DNA from: Pseudomonas jinjuensis
GTDB lineage: Bacteria > Pseudomonadota > Gammaproteobacteria > Pseudomonadales > Pseudomonadaceae
DNA: 64,000 nucleotides
Reading direction: 5' to 3'
Assembly (NCBI RefSeq): GCF_900103845.1
Contig: NZ_FNIJ01000003.1
Location: 372,001-436,000, forward strand
In this document: piece by piece, positions 1-10,083 of the stretch
How positions within the stretch are numbered: position 1 is the first letter of the stretch
How the letters are laid out: every line of letters begins with the position of its first letter
Notes under the pieces: model-generated
Databases searched by the model: none
What the model saw: only the letters and a program-made list of their open reading frames with translations
What the model was told of the DNA's origin: nothing
Position numbers and translations under genes: made by a program

Positions 1-152
1 GCCAGGCCCAGCTCGTCCTCGAGCTGGCGAACCTGCCGGCTGATCGCCCCGTGGGTGACGCTCAGCTCGTCGGCCGCCGCGCTCATGCTGCCCAGACGGG
101 CGGCAGCCTCGAAGGCGCGCAGGGCATTGAGGGGAGGGAGGTCGCGGCTCAT
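1..152 (-). CDS. trpI: TrpI, LysR-type activator of trpBA (5' part only)
   Basis: Only the first 50 codons lie in the window; the gene runs off the left edge. The reading begins [20 protein letters not shown] and continues into a helix-turn-helix ending near [14 protein letters not shown], the winged-helix domain of LysR regulators. In Pseudomonas TrpI is divergent from trpBA and activates it with indole-3-glycerol phosphate; the divergent trpBA beside it fits exactly. No effector domain is visible, so the name rests on the N-terminus and the neighbour. Confidence 0.9.
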   Translation of the reverse strand, partial: MSRDLPPLNALRAFEAAARLGSMSAAADELSVTHGAISRQVRQLEDELGL

Positions 153-2327
<2,175 letters not shown>

Positions 2328-2338
2328 GGGACCCGCAC

Positions 2339-2388
2339 CTGTAGGAGCGCCCCATGGGCGCAATCGCGGGCATGGCCCGCTCCTACAG
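2339..2388. repeat. GTAGGAGCG palindromic repeat after trpA
   Basis: Runs from CTGTAGGAGC to GCTCCTACAG with CATGGGCGCAATCGCGGGCATG in between (inner arms imperfect). It is the only structure between trpA and the next gene and may act as the trpBA transcript end or stabiliser. Confidence 0.8.
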
Positions 2389-2417
2389 GGTTTCGATCGC
2401 TCCCTGGATCCCACCCC

Positions 2418-2801
2418 ATGAACCTCCACAGCATCCACCACATCGCCCTGATCTGCTCCGACTACCCCCGCTCGAAGCACTTCTACACCGAAGTCCTGGG
2501 CCTGCAGGTAATCGCCGAGACCTACCGCGAAGCCCGCGACTCGTGGAAGCTCGACCTGGCCCTCGGCGATGCGCAGCTGGAGCTGTTCTCCTTCCCCGGC
2601 GCCCCCAAACGTCCGTCCTATCCCGAAGCCCAGGGTCTGCGCCATCTGGCCTTCGCAGTAGATGATCTGGATGCAGCCATCACCCACCTCGAAGCTCACG
2701 GCGTGCGCTGCGAACCGATCCGCGAGGACGAACTGACCGGCAAGCGCTTCACCTTCTTCGCCGATCCGGATGATCTGCCGCTGGAGTTGTACCAGCGCTG
2801 A
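2418..2801 (+). CDS. yaeR: VOC (glyoxalase I fold) family protein, YaeR-like
   Basis: A 127-residue single-domain VOC protein. It starts with IHHIALICSDY and ends FADPDDLPLELYQ, the two metal-ligand-bearing ends of the fold (His near residue 8, Glu near the C-terminus). The YREARDSWKLDLAL and GLRHLAFAVDDLDAA stretches closely match E. coli YaeR as I recall it. The substrate is not established; a lactoylglutathione lyase-like reaction is often assumed. It is flanked by repeats on both sides, so it is probably transcribed alone. Confidence 0.85.
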   Translation: MNLHSIHHIALICSDYPRSKHFYTEVLGLQVIAETYREARDSWKLDLALGDAQLELFSFPGAPKRPSYPEAQGLRHLAFAVDDLDAAITHLEAHGVRCEPIREDELTGKRFTFFADPDDLPLELYQR

Positions 2802-2824
2802 CCAATTCTGATCTCGAACCGTGC

Positions 2825-2884
2825 GCAGGAGCGGGCCATGCCCGCGACCTGCCACGATTTCGCGGGCATGGCCCGCTCCTACAG
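2825..2884. repeat. GCAGGAGCGGGCCATG palindromic repeat
   Basis: Near-perfect hairpin: GGAGCGGGCCATGCCCGCGA left arm and TCGCGGGCATGGCCCGCTCC right arm with a short loop. It lies between two convergent genes, where it could terminate both. Confidence 0.8.
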
Positions 2885-2891
2885 TCACCGC

Positions 2892-3818
2892 TCACGCCCG
2901 CAAGGCTTCCCCCAACGACTGCCGCAGACTCGCCAGATCCCGCAGCGGCGGCGCGCCGAACAGGCGGCTGTATTCGCGGCTGAACTGCGACGGGCTCTCG
3001 TAGCCGACGCGGTGCCCGGCGACCGCCACTTCCAGCCCTTCCGACAGCATCAACCGCCGCGCCTCCTGCAGGCGCAGCTGCTTCTGGTACTGCAGCGGGC
3101 TGAGCGCGGTCACTTCCTTGAAGCGGTGGTGCAGGGTGGACGCGCTGAGGTTCACCTCCCGCGCCAGCTCGTCGATGCGCAGCGCCTTGTCGAAGTTGCG
3201 GTTGAGCCACTCGATGGCGCGGGTGACGCGATGGGTCTGGCTGTCGGTCATGGCGATGTCGTGCAGCAGGTGGCCCTGCGGCCCACGCAGCAGGCGATAG
3301 AGGATTTCGCGGATGTACAGCGGCGCCAGCATGGGGATGTCGCGTGGCGTGTCGAGCAGGCGCATGAGGCGCAGCAGGGCGTCGAGCACGGTGCTGTCCA
3401 GGCGCTGCAGATAGAGTCCGCGTCCCGCCGGGCGCGGCGCTGTACCGGCGAGGCCGGCCTCGGCGATCAGCCGGGTCAGGTCGCCGGGATCGATATCCAG
3501 GCGCAGCGACAGGTAGGGCCGCTCCGGCGCGGCCTCGACCACCTGACCGGACACCGGCAGGGTCACCGATACCACCAGCAGGTTGAGTTCGTCATAGCGG
3601 TATAGCTCCGAGCCCAGGCGCAGCTCCTTGGCGCCCTGGGCGATCACGCACAGCGCCGGGCGATAGAGGGTCGGCATGCGGCCGGGGCTGATGCAATTGC
3701 CGCGGGCGAGCACCAGGGATTCGACTGCGGTTTCGTGGAGACCGTCGGCAGGGCAGTGGCGCAGGATGATGTCCGCCAGCTCCTGGCGGCCGACGGCGAC
3801 GGGATCGGATTGCAGCAT
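2892..3818 (-). CDS. AraC-family transcriptional regulator
   Basis: 308 residues. The N-terminal AraC_N (cupin-like) sensor domain covers about residues 20-180 (GNCISPGRMPTLYRPALCVIAQG). The C-terminal double helix-turn-helix lies at about 205-300, with LAREVNLSASTLHHRFKEVT and the second-HTH signature GYESPSQFSREYSRLFG. It is divergent from the small gene at 4059, and the gap holds direct repeats that suit an AraC protein. The inducer is unknown. Confidence 0.92.
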   Translation of the reverse strand: MLQSDPVAVGRQELADIILRHCPADGLHETAVESLVLARGNCISPGRMPTLYRPALCVIAQGAKELRLGSELYRYDELNLLVVSVTLPVSGQVVEAAPERPYLSLRLDIDPGDLTRLIAEAGLAGTAPRPAGRGLYLQRLDSTVLDALLRLMRLLDTPRDIPMLAPLYIREILYRLLRGPQGHLLHDIAMTDSQTHRVTRAIEWLNRNFDKALRIDELAREVNLSASTLHHRFKEVTALSPLQYQKQLRLQEARRLMLSEGLEVAVAGHRVGYESPSQFSREYSRLFGAPPLRDLASLRQSLGEALRA

Positions 3819-3897
3819 GCACGGGACCTCCTGTTGCGGCGTCGGTCAGCTTACTCCCGGCAATGCGGCAACGCGTGGCCGCACGACGACCGTCGGA

Positions 3898-3982
3898 GGA
3901 TCGGGCAAGCAATCGGCAGGATCGGACAAGCACAAGGCCGCGATGCCGGCCATCAGCCTGCATCACCGCAGGATCGGGCAAG
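3898..3982. promoter_or_regulatory. Three direct repeats GGATCGGRCAAG, candidate AraC operator
   Basis: GGATCGGGCAAG occurs at 3898-3909 and 3971-3982, and GGATCGGACAAG at 3919-3930. The spacings are 21 and 52 bases, about two and five helical turns, so all three lie on one face of the helix, as AraC-type activators need. The array lies between the AraC gene and the divergent gene at 4059. Confidence 0.6.
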
Positions 3983-4058
3983 AAGCCTGCAGCATCCGGA
4001 TAACGCCGCGAACGTACCCGCACGTAGGCTTTTCCCATCACCCGGCGGAGAGACAGGC

Positions 4059-4331
4059 ATGCACGGCAATCCATCGATCGAACACCACCTGCGGGTCCAG
4101 CCCCGCCACGGCCACGAGGCGCCGGTGGGCGAGCTGCTCGACCTTCTCGCAACCACCACCCTGCAGGCGGAAGGCTGCCTGGATGCCACGCTGCACCGCC
4201 TCGATGACGGCTGGCGACTGGACGGCCGCTGGAGCAGCAGCGCTGCGCTGGATCTCTACCTGGAACAACCGGCGTTGCAGCGGCTGGGCGATGCCTTGAC
4301 CCGGCATTGCCGGATGCTGGGCTTTTCGTAG
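4059..4331 (+). CDS. Small protein resembling the antibiotic-biosynthesis-monooxygenase (ABM) fold
   Basis: 90 residues. The pattern of about 20 N-terminal residues, GELLDLLATTTLQAEGCLD, then GRWSSSAALDLYLEQPALQR resembles ABM/YgiN quinol monooxygenases, where GC follows the first helix and W precedes the second. This is a pattern match, not a firm family call. GGAG lies at 4046-4049, before the ATG. The AraC gene and its presumed operator lie just upstream on the other strand, so the AraC protein may control it. The stop codon TAG is the first part of the following repeat (CGTAGGGTGG). Confidence 0.6.
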   Translation: MHGNPSIEHHLRVQPRHGHEAPVGELLDLLATTTLQAEGCLDATLHRLDDGWRLDGRWSSSAALDLYLEQPALQRLGDALTRHCRMLGFS

Positions 4332-4412
4332 GGTGGATCAGCTCCATCGATCCACCATCGCCGCGCATGCGGCCCCGCAATGGTGGATGAAAAAAGCCTC
4401 ATCCACCCTACG
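4327..4412. repeat. GTAGGGTGGAT palindromic repeat
   Basis: Begins CGTAGGGTGGATCAG and ends CATCCACCCTACG, with GATCCACCAT/ATGGTGGAT inner arms. Nearly identical to the copy at 17265-17350, and similar to an inverted copy at 7055-7140. It overlaps the stop codon of the gene at 4059. Confidence 0.85.
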
Positions 4413-4494
4413 TCATCCCCGCACACCGAACCTCCTACGAAAACAGAGCCGTACTCCGACCGGCAGGAGCGCGCCAAGGTCGCCAGGAAGCGGC

Positions 4495-6867
4495 TCAGTA
4501 CTCCATGCTCCACCCCAGGGTGAAGGTGCGCCCACGCCCCTGATAGTCGTACAGGTACGCCGGGCCGTAGGTCGGCGAGTAGAACAGCGCCGCGCGCTGG
4601 CCCCAGACGGTGCTGTACTGCTTGTCCAGCAGGTTCTGGATGCCGGCGCTGAAGGTGCCGAAGCCGGTGCGGCGTTCGCCGAGCAGGTCGAAGGTGGTGA
4701 AGCCGTCGATCTTGTGGTCGGCGTCGTCCTCCAGGTCGAACGCATGGTTGCCCTGCAGGCGCGCGCTGTATTGGTCGTCGCTCCAGCCGACGAAGGCGGT
4801 GGACTTGGACAGCGACGCATAGCGCGCGTCACGCTTGATCCAGTCGCCATCGGCGTCCTCTTCCTCGGAGCGCACCAGGTGCAGGGTGGTGCCGGCCTGC
4901 CAGCCGTTCTGGAAGTAGCGGCTCACCGCGCCCTCGAAGCCGAAGTCGCGGCTCTTCTGGTCTTCCACGTCGATGGTCAGGGTCGCGGTGTCGGTGGTGA
5001 TGACCTTGTCCGACCAGATGTAGTACAGCGCGGTCTGCGCCTGCCAGACGGAGTCGGAATAGCGCCAGCCCAGTTCGACCTGGCGGCTCTTGATCCCCGC
5101 CAGCGGGTTGTCGTCGACGTTCAGGCCGGGCTTGCCGTAGAACTTGGCCGGGTCGGGCAGATCGAAGCCCTCGCTGTAGTTGCTCCACAGCTGGTGGCCA
5201 TTGTGGAAGTCGTAGATGGCGCCGATGTTGTACAGGTTGACCTGGTAGTCGTTGCTGCCGCCCTGCGCGGTCTTGAAGTCATCCACCTCGACGTCGGCCT
5301 TCTGGTGCCGCGCGCCGGTGGAGACGGTGAGGTTGTCGGTCGCCTGCCAGTCCAGCTGGCCGTAGAACGACAGGATGTCGACCACGTAGCTCGGGTAGCG
5401 CGGCGCGCTGCTGGCGGTTTCCAGCTGGAGGCCGCCGCTTTCCGAGGAAACCAGCTGGTCGAAGGTCTTCTGCTCGGCGTTGAAGCGCTCATGGTCGAAG
5501 TCCACGCCGTAGGTGAACTTCAGGCTGTCCCACTGCTTGCTGAACAGCCCCTTGATCCCGCTGACCTCGAAGTTCTGCTGCGAGGCGGCGAAGTACACGC
5601 CGTTCACCCCCGCCGGCTTGCCGGCGTTGTAGTAGGGAAAGGGATAGAAGTTGTCGTCTTCCTTGCGGTAGTAGGCCTGCAGGTAGAAGTCCTGGTCGAG
5701 CAGGTCGCTGTGGTGGTAGTTGGCGTTGACCAGGGTGCGCCGGGTGCGCGGCTCCAGATCCATGTCCAGGCCGCTGCGCAGCTCGGCGTCTTCGAGGTTG
5801 GACGGCGCCTGGTAGTTCAGGTTGGGAAAATGGATGCCGGTGCTGCCGTCGTTGCCGGAGTCGTAGTACTGCGCCAGCAGGTCGAGGCTCTGCTGCTCGT
5901 CGAACTGCACGGTCATGTTGCCGAGCACGTCGACGGTGCGGTTGTACTGCAGGTCGGTCTGGGTGTTGTCGATGAAGATCTGCTCGCCGCCGCCGTCGTA
6001 GAACGCCTCGTTCTTCTCCAGCGAGACACCGAGCCGGCCGCTGACCCGCTCGTTGCCGCCGGCGATCGACTGCGCTGCGCGCGCGGCGAGGTCGTCGCTG
6101 TTGTTGAAGCCGGAAGTAGCGCTGGCCTGGGTCTCGAAGCTCGCCGCGCCCGGCGCGCCCTTCTTCGTGATGATGTTGATGATGCCGCCGGTGGCGCCGC
6201 CGCCGTAGATGGCGCTGGCGCCGGACAGCACCTCGATGCGCTCGACGTTGAACGGCGCGATGCTGTCGAACTGGCGCGACAGGCCGCGCGAGCTGTTCTG
6301 GCTGACCCCGTCGATCATCACCAGCACGTTGCGGCCACGCAGGTTCTGGCCGTAGTTGGTGCGCCCTTCCGGCGCCAGGTCGAGGCCGGGGACCAGCTTG
6401 CCGAGGGCTTCCTTGAGGCTGACGCCGGTGTCCAGCTGCTGCTGCAGCTGTTCCTTCTCCACCACCCAGACGGTGCCGGGAATCGCGCTGATGTCGGTGG
6501 GCGTGCGTGCGGCCACGGTGATCTGCATCGGCGCCAGGTTCAGCGCGCCGGAATCTTCCTGCCGGCGCTTGAGCACCACGGTGCGCTCGTCGCTGAACGA
6601 CCAGCCCATGCCGCTGCCGGCGAGCAGCGTGTCGAGCGCTTCCTCCAGGGTATAGCGGCCGTCCAGCCCGGCGCTCTGCAGGCCCTGGACGTCCTCGGAG
6701 CTGAACATCAGGTGCACGCCGGCCTGGTCGGCGAACTGGGTCAGGGCGCTGTCGAGGCTGCGCGGGGCGATGTGCAGTTCGACGCTGTCGCTGGCGGCAG
6801 CCTGGACCAGCGGGGCGCCGCCGAGCATGGCGACGAGAAGAAGGGCGCGGGGGAAGCGGGGGTTCAT
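4495..6867 (-). CDS. TonB-dependent ferric-siderophore receptor, IutA/ChtA (aerobactin) type, with STN signalling domain
   Basis: 790 residues, outer membrane. A signal peptide ends near VQAAA. An STN domain at about residues 27-100 (LHIAPRSLDSALTQFADQAG) marks a receptor that signals to a FecR anti-sigma factor. The plug follows (VLVMIDGVSQNSSRGLS, GASAIYGGGATGGIINI). The barrel ends TVWGQRAALFYSPTYGPAYL then YDYQGRGRTFTLGWSMEY, closely matching E. coli IutA, which lacks the STN extension. The ligand is therefore probably a citrate-hydroxamate siderophore such as aerobactin or schizokinen. I chose ATG 6867 because it begins a proper signal peptide. Confidence 0.88.
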   Translation of the reverse strand: MNPRFPRALLLVAMLGGAPLVQAAASDSVELHIAPRSLDSALTQFADQAGVHLMFSSEDVQGLQSAGLDGRYTLEEALDTLLAGSGMGWSFSDERTVVLKRRQEDSGALNLAPMQITVAARTPTDISAIPGTVWVVEKEQLQQQLDTGVSLKEALGKLVPGLDLAPEGRTNYGQNLRGRNVLVMIDGVSQNSSRGLSRQFDSIAPFNVERIEVLSGASAIYGGGATGGIINIITKKGAPGAASFETQASATSGFNNSDDLAARAAQSIAGGNERVSGRLGVSLEKNEAFYDGGGEQIFIDNTQTDLQYNRTVDVLGNMTVQFDEQQSLDLLAQYYDSGNDGSTGIHFPNLNYQAPSNLEDAELRSGLDMDLEPRTRRTLVNANYHHSDLLDQDFYLQAYYRKEDDNFYPFPYYNAGKPAGVNGVYFAASQQNFEVSGIKGLFSKQWDSLKFTYGVDFDHERFNAEQKTFDQLVSSESGGLQLETASSAPRYPSYVVDILSFYGQLDWQATDNLTVSTGARHQKADVEVDDFKTAQGGSNDYQVNLYNIGAIYDFHNGHQLWSNYSEGFDLPDPAKFYGKPGLNVDDNPLAGIKSRQVELGWRYSDSVWQAQTALYYIWSDKVITTDTATLTIDVEDQKSRDFGFEGAVSRYFQNGWQAGTTLHLVRSEEEDADGDWIKRDARYASLSKSTAFVGWSDDQYSARLQGNHAFDLEDDADHKIDGFTTFDLLGERRTGFGTFSAGIQNLLDKQYSTVWGQRAALFYSPTYGPAYLYDYQGRGRTFTLGWSMEY

Positions 6868-7146
6868 GCGGTGGTTTCCATATCGAGGCGCGTAATGCGA
6901 ATTCTTCGCGTTCATGCCTACGACGAAACAGCTGCGCGAACCTTGCAGTGGGTGGATGAAAAAATTTTGGGAATTTTTGTAGGGCGCTTTCTGGATCCCC
7001 GCGTTCGCGGGCATGACGGCAGTGTTCATGGCGGGTTGCAGGGGGTCAGCGAAACGTAGGGTGGATGGCGCTCTTCCATCCACCATTGCGGGGCCGCCTG
7101 CGCGGCCGTGGTGGATCGATGGAGCGTGATCCACCCTACGAAAAAC
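6868..7146. other. Gap between receptor and fecR with a repeat and possible receptor promoter
   Basis: Holds the presumed receptor promoter close to 6868, a short GGATCCCCGCGTTCGCGGG palindrome near 6993-7011, and a GTAGGGTGGAT-family repeat at 7055-7140. I see no gene. The receptor is probably transcribed from its own sigma-dependent promoter here rather than from the fecIR message. Confidence 0.5.
7055..7140. repeat. GTAGGGTGGAT palindromic repeat, inverted copy
   Basis: CGTAGGGTGGATGGCG to CACGCTCC-like arm ending ATCCACCCTACG. Compared with the copies at 4327 and 17265 its inner part is in reverse orientation. It ends seven bases from the fecR stop codon. Confidence 0.8.
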
Positions 7147-8094
7147 TCAGCCGCGCGCCACCGGCCGTACAAGAATCACCCCCGGCAACCGCGTCACCCT
7201 CACCGGCTGCAGCCGCTCCAGGGTCTTCAGCAGCGCGCCCGGGTCGTCGAGGTCGAACACCCCGCTGACCTTGTGCCGGCGCAGCGCGGCGTCGGTGAGC
7301 AGGATGCGTTGCGGCAGATAGCGTTCCAGTTCGTCGAGCACGTCGCCCAGCGGCCGCTGGTTGAAGATCAGCTTGCCGCGCTGCCAGGCGCTGGCGCTGT
7401 CGAGGTCCAGCGCCTGCACGGCGGCGGGTGTCTCGCGCTCGGCCACATCCAGGCGCTCGCCGGCGCTCAGGCGCACGGTCGGATGCCTGGCGTCGCTGAC
7501 CTGCACCACGCCTTCGCTGACATCCACGCGGGTGCGCGGGCCGCGGGCATCGACGTCGAAGCGGGTGCCCACCGCCATCACCTCGGTATCCCCGGCGCGC
7601 ACGATGAACGGCCGCTGCGGGTCCTTGGCGACCTCGAACAGCGCCTCGCCGGCATGCAGCCTGAGCCGCCGCTCGCTGCTGGAAAACTCCACCGACAGCG
7701 CGCTGCCGCTGTTCAGCCAGACCTGGCTGCCGTCGGCCAGCTCGATGCTGCGCCGCTCGCCGACGCGGGTGGAGTAGTCGGCATACAGGCCGGCCAGCGG
7801 CCGCGGCAGTGCCACGGCGACGGCCAGCACGGCGACGCAGGCCGCCAGCGCGCCACCCAGCAGCAGCCGGCGGCGATTCCTCCGCGAGGCAGCGACGAAC
7901 TGCTCGGCACTGCGCGTCTGCGGCAGCGCACCCCACAGCGCCTCGGCCTCGCGGGCGGCGGCCTCGTGGGCCGGGCTCTGGCCGCGCCAGGCATGGAAAG
8001 CCATACGCTCCGCAGCCGTCGCGCGGCCGGAATGCAGGTGCGCCAGTCGTTCGATGGCCTGGTCGGAAAGCAGCTGGTGATCGATGGGGTTCAT
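7147..8094 (-). CDS. FecR-type anti-sigma factor/signal transducer
   Basis: 315 residues. The cytoplasmic DUF4880-like N-terminus covers about residues 1-85 (QAIERLAHLHSGRATAAERMAFHAW). One membrane helix follows near 87-105 (LLLGGALAACVAVLAVAVAL). The periplasmic FecR domain includes RSIELADGSQVWLNSGSALS and VMAVGTRFDV. The C-terminal part (LIFNQRPLGDVLDELERY) is the STN-receptor-contacting region. Its start overlaps the sigma gene stop by four bases (ATGA), so the two are coupled. It relays binding of the siderophore by the receptor at 4495. Confidence 0.92.
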   Translation of the reverse strand: MNPIDHQLLSDQAIERLAHLHSGRATAAERMAFHAWRGQSPAHEAAAREAEALWGALPQTRSAEQFVAASRRNRRRLLLGGALAACVAVLAVAVALPRPLAGLYADYSTRVGERRSIELADGSQVWLNSGSALSVEFSSSERRLRLHAGEALFEVAKDPQRPFIVRAGDTEVMAVGTRFDVDARGPRTRVDVSEGVVQVSDARHPTVRLSAGERLDVAERETPAAVQALDLDSASAWQRGKLIFNQRPLGDVLDELERYLPQRILLTDAALRRHKVSGVFDLDDPGALLKTLERLQPVRVTRLPGVILVRPVARG

Positions 8095-8609
8095 GCCTCG
8101 GCCTCCTGCCGTAGCCAGTCGCGGCAATGGCGCATGGCCTGGACGATGTATTTCCCCACCATGCTTTCCGATACCCCCAGGCGCTCGGCGATCTGCGCGT
8201 GGGTCAGGCCCTCCAGGCGGTTCAGCAGCAGCGCCTCGCGGGCCTTCGGCGGCAGGGCGTCGAGGGCCGCGTCGAGGCCTTCCAGGGTCTCGCGGGCGAG
8301 CAGGCGCGATTCGAGGGTCGCGGACGGATCGCTGACATCGTTGGCGGCGGCCTCGTCGTCGTGCAGTTCGGCCAGGCGGCCTTCGCGGCGCAGGTTGTCG
8401 ATGGCGATGTTGCCGGCGACGCGGAACAGGTAGGCACGCGGATCGTCCACACGGGCATCTTCCGGCTGCGCGGCGAGGCGCAGCCAGGTGTCCTGGGCGA
8501 CGTCGGCGGCGCGCTGGTTGTCGCCCAGGCGGCGCGCGAGGAAGCGCATCAGGTCCGCGTAGTGCGCCTGGAAGCTCTGCAGGAGTGAGGAAGTGGCGAA
8601 GCGCCGCAT
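8091..8609 (-). CDS. FecI-type extracytoplasmic-function sigma factor
   Basis: 172 residues, with sigma70 region 2 at about 12-75 (DVAQDTWLRLAAQ, DPRAYLFRVAGNIAIDNLRR) and region 4 at about 110-165 (LPPKAREALLLNRLEGLTHAQIAERLGVS). It lacks extra C-terminal domains, as is usual for iron-starvation sigma factors. It is released by the downstream FecR and should transcribe the receptor gene. A Fur-box-like site lies upstream at 8668-8688. Confidence 0.93.
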   Translation of the reverse strand: MRRFATSSLLQSFQAHYADLMRFLARRLGDNQRAADVAQDTWLRLAAQPEDARVDDPRAYLFRVAGNIAIDNLRREGRLAELHDDEAAANDVSDPSATLESRLLARETLEGLDAALDALPPKAREALLLNRLEGLTHAQIAERLGVSESMVGKYIVQAMRHCRDWLRQEAEA

Positions 8610-8667
8610 GATGCCCCGAATGTCCGGCAACCGCAGGATCGGCTGGAAAAAGGCCGGCAAGGATACA

Positions 8668-8688
8668 ATCAATCGAGAATGATTATCA
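8668..8688 (-). promoter_or_regulatory. Fur box before the sigma gene
   Basis: Read on the minus strand the site is TGATAATCATTCTCGATTGA, close to the 19-bp Fur consensus GATAATGATAATCATTATC. It lies about 60-80 bases before the sigma start, so iron should repress the module. Confidence 0.7.
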
Positions 8689-8695
8689 AACGCCG

Positions 8696-9058
8696 TCACA
8701 GATCGTATTCCACCGGTCCTTCGTCCAGCACGCTGAGATCCAGCGGCCGCACCGCGCCCATCCAGAAGGCGTGGTCGCGGTGGTCGGCCAGGTCGTTGCC
8801 GGTGATCGGATGCACCAGCACCACCAGCCCGTCGCGTTGCAGAGCCAGCCAGGGAATCACCTCGGCGAACAGTTCCGGGCGGAAGGCCAGCTGGCAGCTC
8901 CAGTCCGGATGCGGCCCCACCGGCTGCTGGTGCATGCGCCCCATCTTCAGCGGGAAGCGGCGCGCCGCCTCCTCGCACAGCTCGCGGGCCTGCTCCAGGG
9001 TGGCGGCGTCGAAATACACGTGGGCGTGGTAGCCGCGGATGCGTGGGGTCGGTTTCAT
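8696..9058 (-). CDS. DOPA 4,5-dioxygenase-family protein
   Basis: 120 residues. The reading RGYHAHVYFD near the start, HQQPVGPHPDWSCQLAF in the middle and VLVHPITGNDLADHRDHAFW near the end give the conserved histidines of the small DOPA 4,5-dioxygenase-like family. The physiological substrate in bacteria is mostly unknown. It overlaps the preceding LysR gene by four bases (ATGA), so the regulator and this protein are co-translated. The link to choline sulfate is positional only. Confidence 0.82.
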   Translation of the reverse strand: MKPTPRIRGYHAHVYFDAATLEQARELCEEAARRFPLKMGRMHQQPVGPHPDWSCQLAFRPELFAEVIPWLALQRDGLVVLVHPITGNDLADHRDHAFWMGAVRPLDLSVLDEGPVEYDL

Positions 9059-9969
9059 GGTTCGCGGGTCTCCCTGCGCAGTTCGGCCTGCAGCCAGTCG
9101 ACGAAGCGCTGCACCAGGCGCTGGCGGCGCTTGCGCTCGGGCTGCACGGCGTAATAGCCGAAGCCCGATTCGACGTGCTCGGCGATGACCTTGCACAGTA
9201 GCCCCTGTTCCAGCAGCTCGTCGACCAGATGGCGCCAGCCGATGGCGACGCCCTGGCCGGCGATGGCCGCCTGGATCAGCAGGGTGTAGTTGTCGAAGCG
9301 CAGCCCCGCCGCTTCCGGCGCCTGCTCGATGTGCAGCGCGCGGAACAGCCCCGGCCAGTCGAACCAGCGGCTGTGCGCCTCGGGCTTCAGGTGCAGCATC
9401 GGCAGGCGCGCCAGCTCGGCCTTGGCCAGCGGCAGCGCGCGGCCGTCCAGCAGGCGCGGGCTGCACACCGGGAACACGTCCTCGCTGAACAGGCGCAGCG
9501 CCTCGCCATGCTTGAAGCGGCCGTCGCCGAAGACGATGGCCACGTCGATGTCGCTGCGCAGGCTGGTCGGGCTGCGCTCGCTGCTGATCAGGCCGACGTC
9601 GAGGTTCGGATTGGCCTGGCGGAAGCGCGGCAGGCGCGGCATCAGCCAGTAGGCGGCGAAGGCGAAGTCGGTGGCGACCTGCAGCACCTCGTGGGATTCG
9701 CGGGCGGTGACTGCCGCGATGCCGGCGTCGATCTCCGCCAGCCCGGCCTGCACGTGGCGCTGCAGCAGCTGGCCGCTTTCGGTCAGAACGATGCCGCGAT
9801 GCACCCGGTCGAACAGGCGTACGCCGAGCAGCTTCTCCAGGCGCTTGATCTGCTGGCTGACCGCCGGCTGGGTGCTGCCCAGCTGCGCCGCCGCGGCGGT
9901 GAAGCCCTGCTCGCGGGCGGCGCATTCGAACACCCGCAGCAGTTCCAGCGGAACGCTCATCGCATCCAT
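9055..9969 (-). CDS. LysR-type regulator of choline-sulfate utilisation
   Basis: 304 residues from ATG 9969; a second ATG at 9960 (MSVPLELLRVFE) is equally possible and neither has a good ribosome site. The HTH covers about residues 22-45 (FTAAAAQLGSTQPAVSQQIKRLEKLLG) and a LysR substrate-binding domain follows. It is divergent from betC with a 114-base gap, as in PAO1 beside PA0031, which supports a role in choline-sulfate control. Confidence 0.88.
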   Translation of the reverse strand: MDAMSVPLELLRVFECAAREQGFTAAAAQLGSTQPAVSQQIKRLEKLLGVRLFDRVHRGIVLTESGQLLQRHVQAGLAEIDAGIAAVTARESHEVLQVATDFAFAAYWLMPRLPRFRQANPNLDVGLISSERSPTSLRSDIDVAIVFGDGRFKHGEALRLFSEDVFPVCSPRLLDGRALPLAKAELARLPMLHLKPEAHSRWFDWPGLFRALHIEQAPEAAGLRFDNYTLLIQAAIAGQGVAIGWRHLVDELLEQGLLCKVIAEHVESGFGYYAVQPERKRRQRLVQRFVDWLQAELRRETREP

Positions 9970-10083
9970 AAGCCAGCGTTATCCGAAGCATGTTCAGCCA
10001 TGCGCTTTAACCTCGTCGGCCGGGGGAGGAAACTCGATCACAGCACTATCCCATAACAATCCCAAATAGGATAAGCCTGAGCC
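9970..10083. promoter_or_regulatory. LysR-betC divergent promoter region
   Basis: Contains a TATCC (10047-10051) N17 GGATA (10069-10073) inverted pair just before betC, a plausible but unproven LysR site. The betC start lies 10 bases further. No gene fits here. Confidence 0.35.

Noticed and set aside
6880-6930. Possible Fur box before the first TonB receptor (GCGAATTCTTCGC)
   Set aside because: Only a short GC-containing palindrome; it does not fit the AT-rich GATAAT pattern seen at 8668 and 56243.
4333-7059. Long plus-strand frame opposite the TonB receptor
   Set aside because: Repetitive Val/Ala/Gly/Gln translation with no motif; the minus strand encodes a complete receptor.
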